Source: Turnera subulata (Eukaryota; Streptophyta; Magnoliopsida; Malpighiales; Passifloraceae). Taken from it: 64,000 nucleotides of DNA. The position numbers were made by a program, and so were the translations under genes. Within the stretch, counting starts at the first letter, position 1; each line of letters starts with the position of its first letter. Location: the NCBI GenBank assembly GCA_028386065.3, contig JAKUCV010004446.1:153189-217188 (forward strand). The letters run 5' to 3'. This document shows positions 43,305 through 54,759 of the stretch, one piece after another. Under the pieces are notes generated by a model that worked only from the letters and a program-made list of their open reading frames with translations, was not told where the DNA came from and searched no databases.

Positions 43305-44117
43305 TGTTTTATTTTGTTTTGTTTTGTGCACAGTGAGTGGAGGAAAGAGTAGTGAAGAAATGGAGACTTTTGATGGCCTTAAATTTAGCGGCTAGCCGGC
43401 TACCGAGTTGAAGTAGAAAATGGAGGGAAGACAAAATACAAAGCCGCGCGGGAATTTTGTTTTTTTTTTCTTTTTCAGTTTAAGCTCTTTCTCTTTGTTT
43501 TTACTTTTTATGGCGCGATTAGCCGCCAAAAGCCCATGTGCATGTGTTGCCTCTAATAATAATAATAAAAAAAAACAACTATCTTTCTCTTCTCTCCTCT
43601 TAATTTGTACTTGGTCCCTCTATTATATTATAACTAGCCACTATACCCGTGTTACACACGGGTTTGGGTGCCATTTGATTTTTACCGTGTTGCACACGGA
43701 TGTTTGAAGAATTTTCCATTTAGTAATATCTCTTTTTTTTCTTTCCATTATGTTATTGTTTTAGTTTATGTCTGTCCATATTTTTTTATTAAGCTGATTA
43801 TATGTTTGTGGTTTTTTTAAAATTTTGGTAATAATGATTTTTATGGGTTTTTTTTGCTTCATTACACCAACCATGTTTAATCATTTCGAACCTGGTTCAA
43901 CCGGAATACATGTCTTTGATATTAATTGTGTAATGTCCCGGTTCAACTTATCTGTCACCCCTTTTTGTCTCCCCAATCTCTTTTTTATCCTCGCCCGTAT
44001 CCCTAACCTTTCTTTTAGACTTTATGATGAAACCCTAGCCGCCGTGAATTGGATTTAGTATTTTGCCGATTTCTTCGTTTTTGCTGCAAATTGAAAGCTT
44101 TGTTTTAAGCTCCAATC
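43305..44117. other. Upstream region of the PHD gene and intergenic DNA
   Basis: No coding sequence. Two similar hairpins lie at 43646-43662 (CCCGTGT TAC ACACGGG) and 43685-43699 (CCGTGT TGC ACACGG), a pattern I recognise from interspersed plant repeats. An (AAT)n/A tract lies at 43556-43574. CTTTC at 44118-44122 is the TSD of the next element. Confidence 0.5.
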
Positions 44118-44122
44118 CTTTC

Positions 44123-45057
44123 TGATACGGCAACAGCCCTGGAATCCACCAGTTCCACCTCCGTAACTATCTGATTGTCCCGATCGTCAATCTCAATCAA
44201 ACTCGCCGTGTAAGTCTCCTTCACCTCCTAATCTCTGCACCGGATTAGACAATAAAGAAGTAGATACACAACATAGGGTTTTAGCAATTCTATTCTTCAC
44301 CTCCTAGACTCAATTAAGGAATAGGCAACAAAGGGATTAGAATCACAAGGAATTGAATAAACGCCACAAGCAAGAAACTTGATAAGTAAACTCAAACCCT
44401 AATATAAAACCAAGAGAATCCACTCTCGATAACTTGATTGAATCCACAATCAAAGAAAAACCTCAAAGGCAATTTTATTCTCAAAATAGTCTGTCATAAT
44501 ATATAGACAACGCAAAGACCCCTATTTATACTAGTTAGGTCGGCAACCCTACTCCTAAAACAACTGAAATTTGATTCCTAACCTAACTACCCAAGTCGGC
44601 CACACAAGTCCAAGTTGGACTAGGTTTTGACTTTTTTTTTCTAATCATTATTATAATGGACTCTAATTAAAGACCCAACAAATAATAAAACCCAACTAAA
44701 AACACTTTAGCCCAAATAATAAAAACTAAACCGAATTTCCAGACAGAATTTGTCCGTCGAATTCAAGCGCCTTTTAGTAAAGGAAAACGGATGACTCAGC
44801 TTCTGGGCTCAACATAAAAGTTGTAGATCTTCGTCTTATCTTTCCAGAGAGTCCACGATCGCAGCAATCCGAGTTGTAGAGCTCGAGATATGAATTTATT
44901 CCCGATACTGCACGATCCAGGAATTTCTGCACGCGTTCTTTGCGTCCTTCGCTTTGATGTCCAACTCTTCCTGAAATTCTTGTGAAACCGATGCTCCTAT
45001 TTGATGCCTATAAAGATAATCTTGCCATATCCAATCATGCCTAGGTGATTTGCATCA
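44123..45057 (-). repeat. 3' LTR of the deleted gypsy element
   Basis: On the minus strand it starts TGATGCAAATCACC and ends GCCGTATCA. A TATAAATAGGGG box lies at about 44519-44530 on the minus strand. The pol frame extends into its first 60 bp. The polypurine tract GAGGAGGGAGGGAA lies at 45058-45071. Confidence 0.92.
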
Positions 45058-45851
45058 TTCCCTCCCTCCTCAAAGCGATTCGTCCTCGAATCGATTCCTA
45101 CAAAATCAATAGGAGAAAATTCAGCAACATCAAAAATAGTATGAACATTATACTCACCTTGTGAACCAATCTTAATGCATAGAGGACCAAGCTTGAGGCA
45201 CCTAGCTTCTCCTCCCGGTTCAAGCATAACACAATTAGCACTCTTTTGTTCATCCCTAAAGATTAACTCAGAAGCATGCATAACAAGTAATTTATATGGA
45301 TGATAATTAAGGAAACAAGCATTTAAATTACTTATCATGTTGTCCAATTTAGGCATTAAAGTCATAGAAAAGGAACTTAAAACCTGATGCTCCCTTTTGA
45401 TTGTAATCGGCGCCCTATCTATAGATCCATCTTCTTCTAGGACTGGCGATCCTTTAGGACAAGCATCTTTAGGAACCTGCAAAAGAAACACATCACATCT
45501 AGAAAGACAAGGGTTAATATTAGCCTTAAACCAAGCCTCTTTGTACAAGAGTACAAACAAACTCTTTTTTTCCTCATATTCAACCCTCACATCTCTCTCA
45601 TTTGAGCCTTTTAAAACAATTTCTTTCGAGGCTTCTTTTATCTCTTTTCTTCTCTCACTCTCGTCATCCTCTTTCTTTTCTTTCTCCTCAAAATTTTCTT
45701 TTGAGCTCTCTTCTCCTTTTGCAAGGCTCTCAGCCTTCCTCTCTAGCTCTCTTTTTGCAAGGCTCTCAGCCTCGCTCTCAAGCTCACTAAATTTGGCCTT
45801 TTCAGCCTCCTTTTCTTTCAACCATGCATTCGTACTCTTCTCCATAAACAT
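44997..45851 (-). pseudogene. Remnant of pol: charged protease-RT linker fused to the integrase C-terminal tail
   Basis: The 284-codon open frame starts with an E/K-rich helical linker (ELERKAESLAKGEESSKENF). A segment KKSLFVLLYKEAWF and CDVFLLQVPKD follows, of the type that normally leads into RT. The frame then reaches the pol tail (LGPLCIKIGSQGEYNVHTIF, FVGIDSRTNRFEEGGNDA) and runs through the polypurine tract into the LTR. RT, RNase H and the integrase catalytic core are absent, so this is a deletion fusion with no enzymatic activity. It stayed open, which fits a recent deletion. Confidence 0.8.
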
Positions 45852-46352
45852 CTAATCTTTATAAACCTCCGCAGGTGGTAATGGCCCAAGTGTTATCGGC
45901 CTCTTACCCATGGTGAATGTATACCTATTGCTTTTTCCATCATGAGTCACTGACCTATCATATTGCCACGGCCTTCCCAACAAAATATGACATGCATGCA
46001 TAGGTACAATATCACACAAAACTTGATCAGTATATGTGCCAATGGTGAATGTAATAAGAACCTGTTGTGTTACTTTCACTTCTCCCGTGTCATTCCACCA
46101 TTGCAACTTGTATGGTCTAGGATGCGGTTGACTCTTTAGCCCCAACTTCTCCACTAGCATAGTGCTAACAACATTGGTGCAGCTCCCTCCATCGATGATC
46201 ATGCTACAAGGCTTGTCATTAATCAAACATCTAGTTTGAAAAAGATTCTCCCTCTGCTCATTCTCATCTTCCTTTGGCTGCATGTTCAGCACCCTCTTAG
46301 TAACACATAACCTATGTGTTACCTCCTCAACTCGGCCAGAAATCGATGCCAT
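45852..46352 (-). pseudogene. Retropepsin-like aspartic protease of the deleted gypsy element
   Basis: The 166-codon frame contains the catalytic loop in the form MIIDGGSCTNVVSTMLVEKL (DGGS in place of DSGA, usual in plant gypsy elements). It continues with QVLCDIVPMHACHILLGRPW, the second conserved hydrophobic-Gly segment. It is directly followed in the same frame by the linker segment after one stop (TAG at 45852). As found, it cannot complete a Gag-Pol product because both neighbours are deleted. Confidence 0.85.
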
Positions 46353-47115
46353 TGTATTTTATCCTGCAAGAAAGCGTTAGTAATAACAAATCCTCACGTG
46401 TTTACACTCGTGTTTAAGCACTCTTGGCAATGGATGTAATCACTCAGCCTTTTACCACTCTTGATTCTGCTTCAATTTTATATGTTAGGTTCAAATAAAC
46501 AAATCATGCAACCAACCAGCAGCAATTAATTCAAGGAATCAAGGAAACCTAAAGAAAGAAAGATAGGATATCAATTCTAGAGGCAATTTCGACTCCAAGA
46601 AAGAAAAGATTGTTCACACACAAGAACAAGAATAAGTATGTGAAAGATTATTTGCACAATTGAGCAATTACGAAACAACCATCACCCAACATAATAAAAA
46701 GCTCAAATCGAACTCAACAAAGAAATAATCCGGCAGAAATCTTCCCTTGCAGAAATCGATTCCAAACAGCAAATAATCCAACTTCTCCTTGTTTTCAATC
46801 AATCAATTCACAATCAACAATAAAATTCCCTGCAAGAAACACTTGATAATCTTGCAATCCAAGGCCACAATTTCAATTCCAACACAACAACCAAGTCGAC
46901 TTTCAACTCTTTCTCTTTTTTTTTTTTGTGAACAGTAACACCGATGAACAGTAGTCAGTGAACAGTACTCAATGAATAGTAACTGTGAACAGTACTCGAT
47001 GAACAATAACACAACAATTTTTTTTTATATAAATCGACAAAACAAAAACAAGAATTGAAAGGCCACGAACGAAATTAAAACACAACACAAAAGGATATGA
47101 TTGATTGAAACCTCA
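46353..47115 (-). other. Non-coding 5' internal region of the deleted gypsy element
   Basis: About 760 bp between the primer site and the protease, where gag would be expected. No gag motif is visible. It contains tandem GTGAACAGTA-type repeats at about 46930-47005 (plus-strand reading). Confidence 0.7.
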
Positions 47116-47127
47116 GCTCCGCTACCA
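47116..47127 (-). other. Primer-binding site of the deleted gypsy element
   Basis: TGGTAGCGGAGC on the minus strand, 5 bp inside the 5' LTR (47133-48067). Same tRNA-iMet-like variant as in the other elements. Confidence 0.75.
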
Positions 47128-47132
47128 AAAGA

Positions 47133-48067
47133 TGATACGGCAACAGCCCTAGAATCCACCAGTTCCACCTCCGTAACTATCTGATTGTGCCGATCGTCAA
47201 TCTCAATCAAACTCGCCGTGTAAGTCTCCTTCACCTCCTAATCTCTGCACCGGATTAGACAATAAAGAAGTAGATACACAACATAGGATTTTAGCAATTC
47301 TATTCTTCACCTCCTAGACTCAATTAAGGAATAGGCAACAAAGGGATTAGAATCACAAGGAATTGAATAAACGCCACAAGCAAGAAACTTGATAAGTAAA
47401 CTCAAACCCTAATATAAAACCAAGAGAATCCACTCTCGATAACTTGATTGAATCCACAATCAAAGAAAAACCTCAAAGGCAATTTTATTCTCAAAATAGT
47501 CTGTCATAATATAAAGACAGCGCAAAGACCCCTATTTATACTAGTTAGGTCGGCAACCCTACTCCTAAAACAACTCAAATTTGATTCCTAACCTAACTAC
47601 CCAAGTCGGCCACACAAGTCCAAGTTGGACTAGGTTTTGACTTTTTTTTCTAATCCATTATTATAATGGACTCTAATTGAAGACCCAACAAATAATAAAA
47701 CCCAACTAAAAACACTTTAGCCCAAATAATAAAAACTAAACCGAATTTTCGGACAGAATCTGTCCGTCGAATTCAAGCGCCTTTTAGTAAAGGAAAACGG
47801 ACGATTCAGCTTCTGGGCTCAGCATAAAAGTTGTAGATCTTCGTCTTATCTTTCCAGAGAGTCCACGATCGCAGCAATCCGAGTTGTAGAGCTCGAGATA
47901 TGAATTTATTCCCGATACTGCATGATCCAGGAATTTCTGCACGCGTTCTTTGCGTCCTTCGCTTTGATGTCCAACTCTTCCTGAAATTCTTGTGAAACCG
48001 ATGCTCCTCTTTGATGCCTATAAAGATAATCTTGCCATATCCAATCATACCTAGGTGATTTGCATCA
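47133..48067 (-). repeat. 5' LTR of the deleted gypsy element
   Basis: 935 bp, the same length as its partner, followed by TSD CTTTC at 48068-48072. Confidence 0.93.
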
Positions 48068-48072
48068 CTTTC

Positions 48073-48630
48073 CTTTTTGTTTCGTGGTGTTCATTGTCTT
48101 GCCTTCTTCGATTTCAGGATCTTTAATTGGAAGAGCCCTGTTTATGCCGGAGGTCGCGACTTGAGGAGGCGGGTTTTCCTTCTTGCCACATCCATTTACT
48201 CGCCGACCTGCTTCGGAATTCCGTGCTCTTGTTGTTGCTTAATGACGTTTGCCCGTGATATCGGCAGGTTCATTTAGCGTCTCCTGTTCCTTACGCCGAT
48301 TCGATTTGTCGATTTCGATTTTGTTTTTTTAACTTTTAGTTCTTGTTTTGCATATCTGGGAGTTGGAAGTGTTCTTTTTCCCGTTTTGATGCTGCCGACT
48401 GTGAGTATCTGATTCTATCCCTTTGCTTTTATCGGATATGGTTTATGATCTTGCATTTGCGTCTGCAAATACTGAATTCTGTTTGTTTCCTAATTAGCAA
48501 TCTTACCAAATCGTTTTGACACAGAATATAAAGATGGGAATCTAAATTGCAGAACATAAAAACAACTTCTATTCATATTATTGTAGATAAAGGGGGTGTT
48601 AAACATCATCAAACCAACCCTTCATCTCTC
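48073..48630. other. Intergenic region split by the deleted gypsy insertion
   Basis: T-rich, single-copy-looking DNA. Joined with 43700-44117 it resembles a 5' UTR/intron-like stretch. It includes GAAACCCTAGCCGCC (44030) and TTTCAGGATC (48112), a possible splice acceptor. No conserved coding segment was recognised. Confidence 0.4.
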
Positions 48631-48635
48631 TCTCT

Positions 48636-48905
48636 TCACTTCTTCAATTCTACCTTCAGGGTGTTGTTTTCTTCCTCCAGCATCTTGCATTGTTTGCTCT
48701 TCTCCACCCAGAGATCATGATAGTCGTCCGACATTTCCTTCCAGATCGTCATTAAGCGATCTTGTTTCTGGACCAGAGTTTGCCAATCGGTGATTTCCGC
48801 CAGTATTCAGGTGCACATCTCTTCGAACTTGTTCTTCTTGTCCTGGAAATGGTTTATAACCTCCTCCAGGATTTGGTTGTTGTTTGCGGGCTGGTTGCTT
48901 GCCAT
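48636..48905 (-). pseudogene. Small coiled-coil ORF with one in-frame TGA
   Basis: From ATG 48905 the minus strand reads MASNQPANNNQILEEVINHF and so on. It meets TGA (48807-48809) after 32 residues, then stays open for 56 more codons to TGA at 48636-48638 (about 89 codons in all). The second half has heptad-like character (LMTIWKEMSDDYHDLW, CKMLEEENNTLKVELKK). A clear TATATATAG box lies about 70 bp upstream (48976-48984, minus strand). Family unknown. Either a recently broken small gene or an unknown repeat-derived ORF. Confidence 0.5.
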
Positions 48906-48989
48906 CTTCTTCTTTTTGATTTGAATGCTAGTTGAGTAAATAGTAGTTTGTGTGTTAATCATATGGTAATGTTCCACTATATATAGGAG

Positions 48990-49710
48990 TCGATAATGAC
49001 TTTTGGTTTGATCTCCTAGTAACTGCTGTCTCAATTGGTTGTGTAACTGTTGGGTATTTGATTGATTTCGGGAATTTAGGGCGTCATTCATTCGATAACG
49101 AAAACCCTAATACATTGTATTATTTGAAACGACGTACGCAATCTAATAGGTACAATGGGTCGTCTTATGTTTTAGGGCTTGATTTACAAAACCCTAGAGC
49201 TGCCTCTGTTTACTTCGTATTTAAACATTATTTAGTCTTCCTTATTTCCCAATTATATGTGTAGGTCTATTTTGTTAAAAATCTGTTTTGTTTATTATAT
49301 TGTTAAGTTATACTTTTTGTGATGTTCATTTTTTCGCATTAACCTTTTAATTAGCGTCTTGTATCTTTTTCATGTACAGACGTAATTGATTAAGATGCCC
49401 TAGACATATTCTTGTTCTCCAAAATATATGTTGTTCTTTAAATATTTGTTTCAGTTACGTACACATACTTTTGCCTTGAACTTCCATGTTGTATTATTCA
49501 AATCTTTTTATATTCTCTGTGGGAATATTTTTATGTCCTTCTATTTATTTAATGAATTTTTATTATTTTTCTATGATAAATATTTCTTTTAAAACTTTAT
49601 ATTAATTATTTATCATTTTTATTTTCATTTAAATCTTATTGATTTCAACACTTAATAGTTTGATATTTATATAATTTTATAAAAAATTAGTATATAGGGG
49701 GTTTCAAGCA
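48990..49710. other. AT-rich intergenic region
   Basis: No gene or element signature seen. Strongly AT-rich from 49260 on. Confidence 0.5.
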
Positions 49711-49972
49711 AACCTAGGTCGTTGCTCGCCCTTTAAGGCTGCGAGGCTGAGTTTTTTGCAGGAACTTCAATTAGCAAAAAGACACAGGATTTCTAGCCTG
49801 GTGGTTGAATCTGATTTGCATGAAGCCGTCATTTGGATGAACGAAGAGATACACCATGAGGACCTACAGGATGACTTAGCTGATCCCCTTTTGCTGGAGA
49901 TTAATGGATTTTCACTGATCTCCTTTCATGTTGTCAAATTAGAAGCTAACCTAGTGGAAAATGAGTTAGCCC
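49711..49972 (+). pseudogene. RNase H-like domain fragment
   Basis: An open frame reads CSPFKAARLSFLQELQLAKR, then ISSLVVESDLHEAVIWMN, then LLLEINGFSLISFHVVKLEANLVENELA. This is the C-terminal half of the RNase H-like fold found in plant non-LTR elements and in host 'reverse transcriptase-like' proteins (pattern LQELQLAK, VVESD, then EAN.VA..LA). It is cut at 49973 by the Tekay-like LTR. The first half is missing upstream. LINE versus host origin is undecided. Confidence 0.6.
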
Positions 49973-52293
49973 TGTAACAGCCCGGGTAAAAATTTCACTT
50001 TTTTACCGGACTGTAATATGGTATTTATCGTATATAATTAACTTTGGGAATTATTTCATGGTAAACTAAGCCTCGGATTCCAAATCCGACACTTGCCCCA
50101 CGTTCCTCATATTTTTACGAATATTATGGACCAAAGTAGGAATTTTTTGGGTCCAAAAATCTTAAGAAAAGTCAGGTTTAGCCTCGATATTATGGACCAG
50201 AAATAAAGTAAAGGGGGGTATTTAAGTTATTTACTGGTCCGGACAATACCCGCTTAAGTGAGACACGCCTGCATTATTGTCTTTTGTCCACACCATGCTT
50301 CGCGTTTCTTCTTCACCGGTAAGCGACACCCAGATTTTTTCTCTACGACTAGATTTTTTCTCCACGCCTAGATTTTTTTCCTTGGTAAGGACAAACTCCT
50401 TCGTCGTTACGCCACAACTTTTCGTGCCTATAAAGAGGACCCTTACCTTCTCTACTCATTACCTGCAAACCAAGAACCCATAACTAGTTTCGTTCTCAAC
50501 TCCACTTTCTGCACTAAACTTCTCGTCCAGTTTCATTCCTCATACCCTTACATATACTTCTAAGCAAAACCAAGCCACCAAGACCACACAGCTCGCCACC
50601 TTCAAACACAATCACCTTTCCTTCTATCTTTTCTTCGTCTCTTTCACGTACAAACCACAACCACCATTACCAACTTATTCTCCATCACATGCAACACCAC
50701 TAGGAACCGTAGTTCTTCCCCGAGACACTTTGTTCGTCGCCTCGCTCCGTTGGCAGTGTCTGCAACATTGCTAAGTTTTTTTTAGGTGAGTCATCTATTA
50801 CTGGGAATGAGGATGACGTACAGTAAATGGGTTGGGCTATTGGTCCAAGGTCTTGGCCTGGGATTTTGTAACTTGGGCCTTGTACCTTAATCTTATGGAC
50901 TTTGGGTTTTCAGCTTGTGCTTGGGCCTAATTGGATGAGACTTGGGCTTGATGACCGTGGCCCAATAAATAATATAGTCTTGGCCTAGTTTCATTAATAA
51001 TATACATATTATAATTTCTGGAAATATAGAAATAATAAATATATACATGTATTTCTAAAGGCGTACACATATTTGAAATTAAGCGAGTCTACAAGTTACT
51101 AATTATCCTTTTTGGAGAAATAATATATAACTTTAGGAAGAGCATTTCTAAATAATATCGACCGGATACCAATGATAAATAATAGTCATATGCATATCAT
51201 ACTCATTGTGCACTGTGTTCTTGTTACTAGTTATATACAGGAGCTGATAACGTGGAAGGAGAACCCACTAACGGGTTTCCGGTAGAGTACAACAACTGAG
51301 GTGAGGATGGATAACCCGTGGTATATTGCCTGTAATATTGTGCCGTTGTGACTTGTTTGTCTGAACTATGTGAATGATTATTGTGCTTCGGCTGTGTTGT
51401 TGTGATTTTGACAATTGTGACATCTCGTGTGACTTTTTGTGATGCTTAGTTCTCCAAAAGAGCTGTAAGGCAGAGGGCCTGCTCGGAAACTAAGATCATG
51501 GAATTAATGGAATAAAAAGGATAAGTTGTGATTATATCACTTAGACACATAGGTATCACGTGAAAGGTAGAGGTACGACTGGGTGGTAGCCGCTTGTGAT
51601 ATGTATTTTGTTGGCCATTTATGAGGAGCTTGGGGTCCTCTTAGCCGTTGAGCTTGGGGTCTCACGGTTTCTTTTTATGAGTTTGTTTGATTTGATTTTA
51701 ATGGGGAGTACCCTGGAGTTAGCTAACCTGGCTACCAAGTACGACCGATACTTATCACGTGACAGGGGCCCTAAATAAGATAAAATCTGGTTATTGGATT
51801 GTTGGTTTGATATCACTTGACGTAAGTACTTGTGAAGTGTTGTGCTTGTTATTTCCTTACATATTACAGTTGCTTGTATACTACTGTTTATCCATGATTG
51901 TACTTTGTACCGGTGGGCACTTCGGACTCACCCCTCACCTGCGGGGTTTCATCCCCGTAGGTTGACTTGCTCTTAGTACAGGTACGATGCTCGGTCAGCT
52001 GCTGTATTCTCTCCACCAGTACCGGATCCATACCGTTGATGTATTGTCCTGCATAAGTCTTCCGTTGTTATATGTTATGCTACTATCACTCTACCTCTAT
52101 CGTTGTCTATATTTTCTGCTACTGTTGTTGCTTTGGGATTGTGGTGTGCTGTAATAAATGTCCCCATGCTTGGGTGACGGATGCTTGTTGTTTTGTTGGA
52201 TGTTATGTTGTATGATTACCGCTTGCTACTGTGTAATAAATAACCTCACCCGTGTTTACCAAGTCTTGGGTAAATACGGGTCGGGGCGTTTCA
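49973..52293 (+). repeat. 5' LTR of the plus-strand Tekay-like element
   Basis: Starts TGTAACAGCCCGGGT and ends CGGGGCGTTTCA. A TATA candidate TATAAAG lies at about 50429. The adjoining AGCCC (49968-49972) may be the TSD, but the partner lies outside the window. Related to 3766-6546 and 11312-14085. Confidence 0.9.
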
Positions 52294-52296
52294 TTT

Positions 52297-52309
52297 TGGT
52301 AGCGGAGCC
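52297..52309 (+). other. Primer-binding site of the plus-strand Tekay-like element
   Basis: TGGTAGCGGAGCC lies 3 bp after the LTR, the shared tRNA-iMet-like variant. Confidence 0.8.
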
Positions 52310-52434
52310 AGCGATAGGTTTATGGGAATCTTGTTTGACTTTTTGTTTGTCTGCTTGTTTGTGCATGGTCTGTTGCATATGATCCACGTGAACAACATGA
52401 TACTCATGCATACAAACTCATATAGGTAGTACGC

Positions 52435-53167
52435 ATGGATCCGGTTGGAGGAAACCAGCAGGCTGAACAACCACGTTTGGAGGATGACCAGGTGTCCGTC
52501 GATCAACCACCTCAGGTTGGAGCTGGACAAGTGCCAGCTGGGGCACCGATGGTTCCACATGCGGACACAATGCAGATTCTGAATGTTATGACACAGATTC
52601 TGCAACAGCAGACAGCTAGGAACGAAGGGCCGGTTGAGGACCCAATTTTTACCAAGCTAACCAACCTCGGTGGAGAGATCTTTCCTGGAACCACAGATCC
52701 ACAGGTCGCTGACGAATGGCTTCGTCAGATTATCCGAGTGATGCAAAAGCTTCGATGCAGCGAGGATAGATGGGCAAACTATGTCGCATTGCTATTCCGT
52801 GAAAATGCAACCATATGGTGGGAATCTGTTACTCGGGACATGCCAAAGCCAGTGGTTATGCCTTGGGCGGAGTTCACTGAATTGTTCAGGCATAGGTTTG
52901 TCACTGAACAATATCAAGATCAACTGAAACGTGAATTCCTTGAGCTGCGATAGCAGTATGGCCAATCAGTGAACGAGTATGAAACCAAATTCGATCGCTT
53001 GTCACTTTATGCTGAATTTGTGAGCATTGCTGGAGAATTTGTGAGCGTTGTAAGAGATTTTGGGGAGGACTAAGAGCAGATATTCGTGCTATTATGGGGT
53101 GTAAGGAGTACACCACCTATCAACAGATGCTCACTGATGCTTTACAAGCTGAAGCCATCTGGTTGGA
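52435..53167 (+). pseudogene. Gag, N-terminal part (Tekay-like)
   Basis: Starts MDPVGGNQQAEQPRLEDDQV and is open for 172 codons with the gag core (VADEWLRQIIRVMQKLRCSE, WWESVTRDMPKP, QDQLKREFLELR). A TAG at 52951-52953 stands where the relative has Gln. Further on, a local duplication of GAATTTGTGAGC (53016-53046) shifts the frame. The gag sequence then continues (RCKRFWGGLRADIRAIMGC, YQQMLTDALQAEAIWLDQ) up to the copia insertion at 53168-53172. Confidence 0.88.
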
Positions 53168-53172
53168 CCAAC

Positions 53173-54745
53173 TGTTAGTATAATATGCCCAAAAGCCAAT
53201 CATGGATGATTATTTGTAGTCATGTATACGCCTTAAGGTTATTCCAATAAGTATCGTTTATGAGATAAACGCTTGCACATACTTATAACCCTAGAATGTT
53301 TCATATTCTTAAATGTCCCTAGTCGATTATTATTATGGATGGGTTGTAGTAATAAATTAAGACTAGCGTATGTTGAGAATTGCATATGAGATATGAATTC
53401 TACATACGGGTACAAGTTGGAGAACTTGTGGACTGGACCGACCCATATAAGAACGCTACATGGAACGTTATATGTATGTCGATAGCGTTTCTTATAGATG
53501 TGATTGTCCTCCGACCTGAGATCGTCAAGGTATCCAACATATGAATCATGTACTTTGATATTATTCCTAGTCATCCGTAACTGGGTGGACATAAGGGTAA
53601 TCATCGGGTATATGCCTAGTATGTAGTGGGTTTTGATTGATCAAGAGGGGATTCGTCCGACCTATATAACGGGTATATTATCGAGTAGGTTTCTTGATAG
53701 AGTTGAACTGTTAAATGCGTGGCCACGCTCGGATTATGTGATATGGTGATATCACGGGTATCCGTTTTATACAGTTAACTCGAGGATCAAGAAACATAGA
53801 TTAGACATATACGAGATTGACGTTTCCATGTCTCGGTCTAATCTTGATAATGTGACGAAAGGACGATGACATATTCCGAGGCATAGTGAATCAGTTCTGA
53901 TCTTGTCGTTCGGGTAGCAATGATGTGTTGCTAGACGCCGCTCTTTGTTTATGATTGTAAAATGAGATTTTACAATCATTGCCGGACGTTACAAGTGCCT
54001 ACAGGGTCACACACATAGAACCGATGATTCGAGCAGATGGTCGAACCGTGGTTGGACCATGGTTGGACCGGGTGTGGTTGGACCGTGGTTGGACCATGGT
54101 TGAACCAGGTCGTTTTTGGGCTGGTTGGCTCACTTATTGTCTGCATGATTGTGCCTCTTTAGGTGCTATGCATGATGACAATGGTTAGTGGAGTATTATT
54201 GTGTCTTGACATGATAATGGTGGGTAATGGGCAATGGGGCCAAGGTGTTGGCCATTACCTCCACTAATGAGCTTTTGGATGGGGTGGAGCTTGGTGATCA
54301 GATTATTCAGCTCATTCTCATCACCTTCACCACGTTTTTGGCAGCCTCAAAAACACTCTGAAAAGACCTCCCTTCAGTTCTTCTTCTTTGTGAAAGAAGG
54401 AAGAGCTAAAACACCACAATTCTACACATAGCTCCTACCTTTGTTGCTAGCACATCAAGTGGGAGTGCTCGAGGCTTGATTCGTGTGACGATTCGAAGCC
54501 GATCACGGTTCGTGTGGATACCGTAGAGGAGCAGGTCTTCTTCTTGCTCTAACTGATTCGTTCCAGCCTTCGTCTTGGTCTAGATGATTCGTTCCAGCAG
54601 TTGGGTGAAAGACCTCAACCGAACAAGGTACGAAATTTTGTTATACGGTTTATATGCTTCACATGTGGTTCTTGGTTTAGTTTCCTAGCTTCCGCTGCAT
54701 GTCTAGCTCATTATGAATGTCGTAATAGCTTTAAGGAAACTTACA
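53173..54745 (+). repeat. 5' LTR of the nested copia
   Basis: The LTR is 1573 bp, partner 59906-61440. It contains a perfect hairpin at 53951-53979 and short repeats of GTGGTTGGACC (54048-54112). Confidence 0.93.
53951..53979. repeat. Perfect 13-bp hairpin in the copia 5' LTR
   Basis: ATGATTGTAAAAT, loop GAG, ATTTTACAATCAT. The 3' LTR counterpart at 60685-60714 is ATAATTGTAAAAT, loop GAGA, ATTTTACAATTAT. The stem keeps full pairing through a paired G/C to A/T change. Confidence 0.93.
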
Positions 54746-54746
54746 G

Positions 54747-54759
54747 TGGTAGCGGAGCC
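54747..54759 (+). other. Primer-binding site of the nested copia
   Basis: TGGTAGCGGAGCC lies 1 bp after the 5' LTR, the same variant as in the gypsy elements. Confidence 0.8.

Larger units (their letters stand above)
44123..48067 (-). mobile_element. Internally deleted Ty3/gypsy element
   Basis: The element is 3945 bp with perfect TSD CTTTC at 44118-44122 and 48068-48072. Its two LTRs are each 935 bp (44123-45057 and 47133-48067) and differ by roughly 18 substitutions by eye. On the minus strand it has a primer site, a protease, a charged linker and a tail of the integrase C-terminal region. Gag, RT, RNase H and the integrase core are missing. Its LTR 3' part and pol tail match the element at 1-1484. 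Confidence 0.92.

Noticed and set aside
44395..44406. AAACCCTAA telomere-like motif
   Set aside because: Single copy within an LTR and also present in the partner LTR; not a telomeric array.
45397..45855. 152-codon plus-strand ORF rich in Ser/Leu/Phe
   Set aside because: Antisense of the charged pol linker; the composition mirrors the E/K-rich coding strand.
53239..53604. 121-codon minus-strand ORF
   Set aside because: Entirely within a copia LTR. The partner LTR keeps only a shortened version (59972-60181) and there are no protein motifs.
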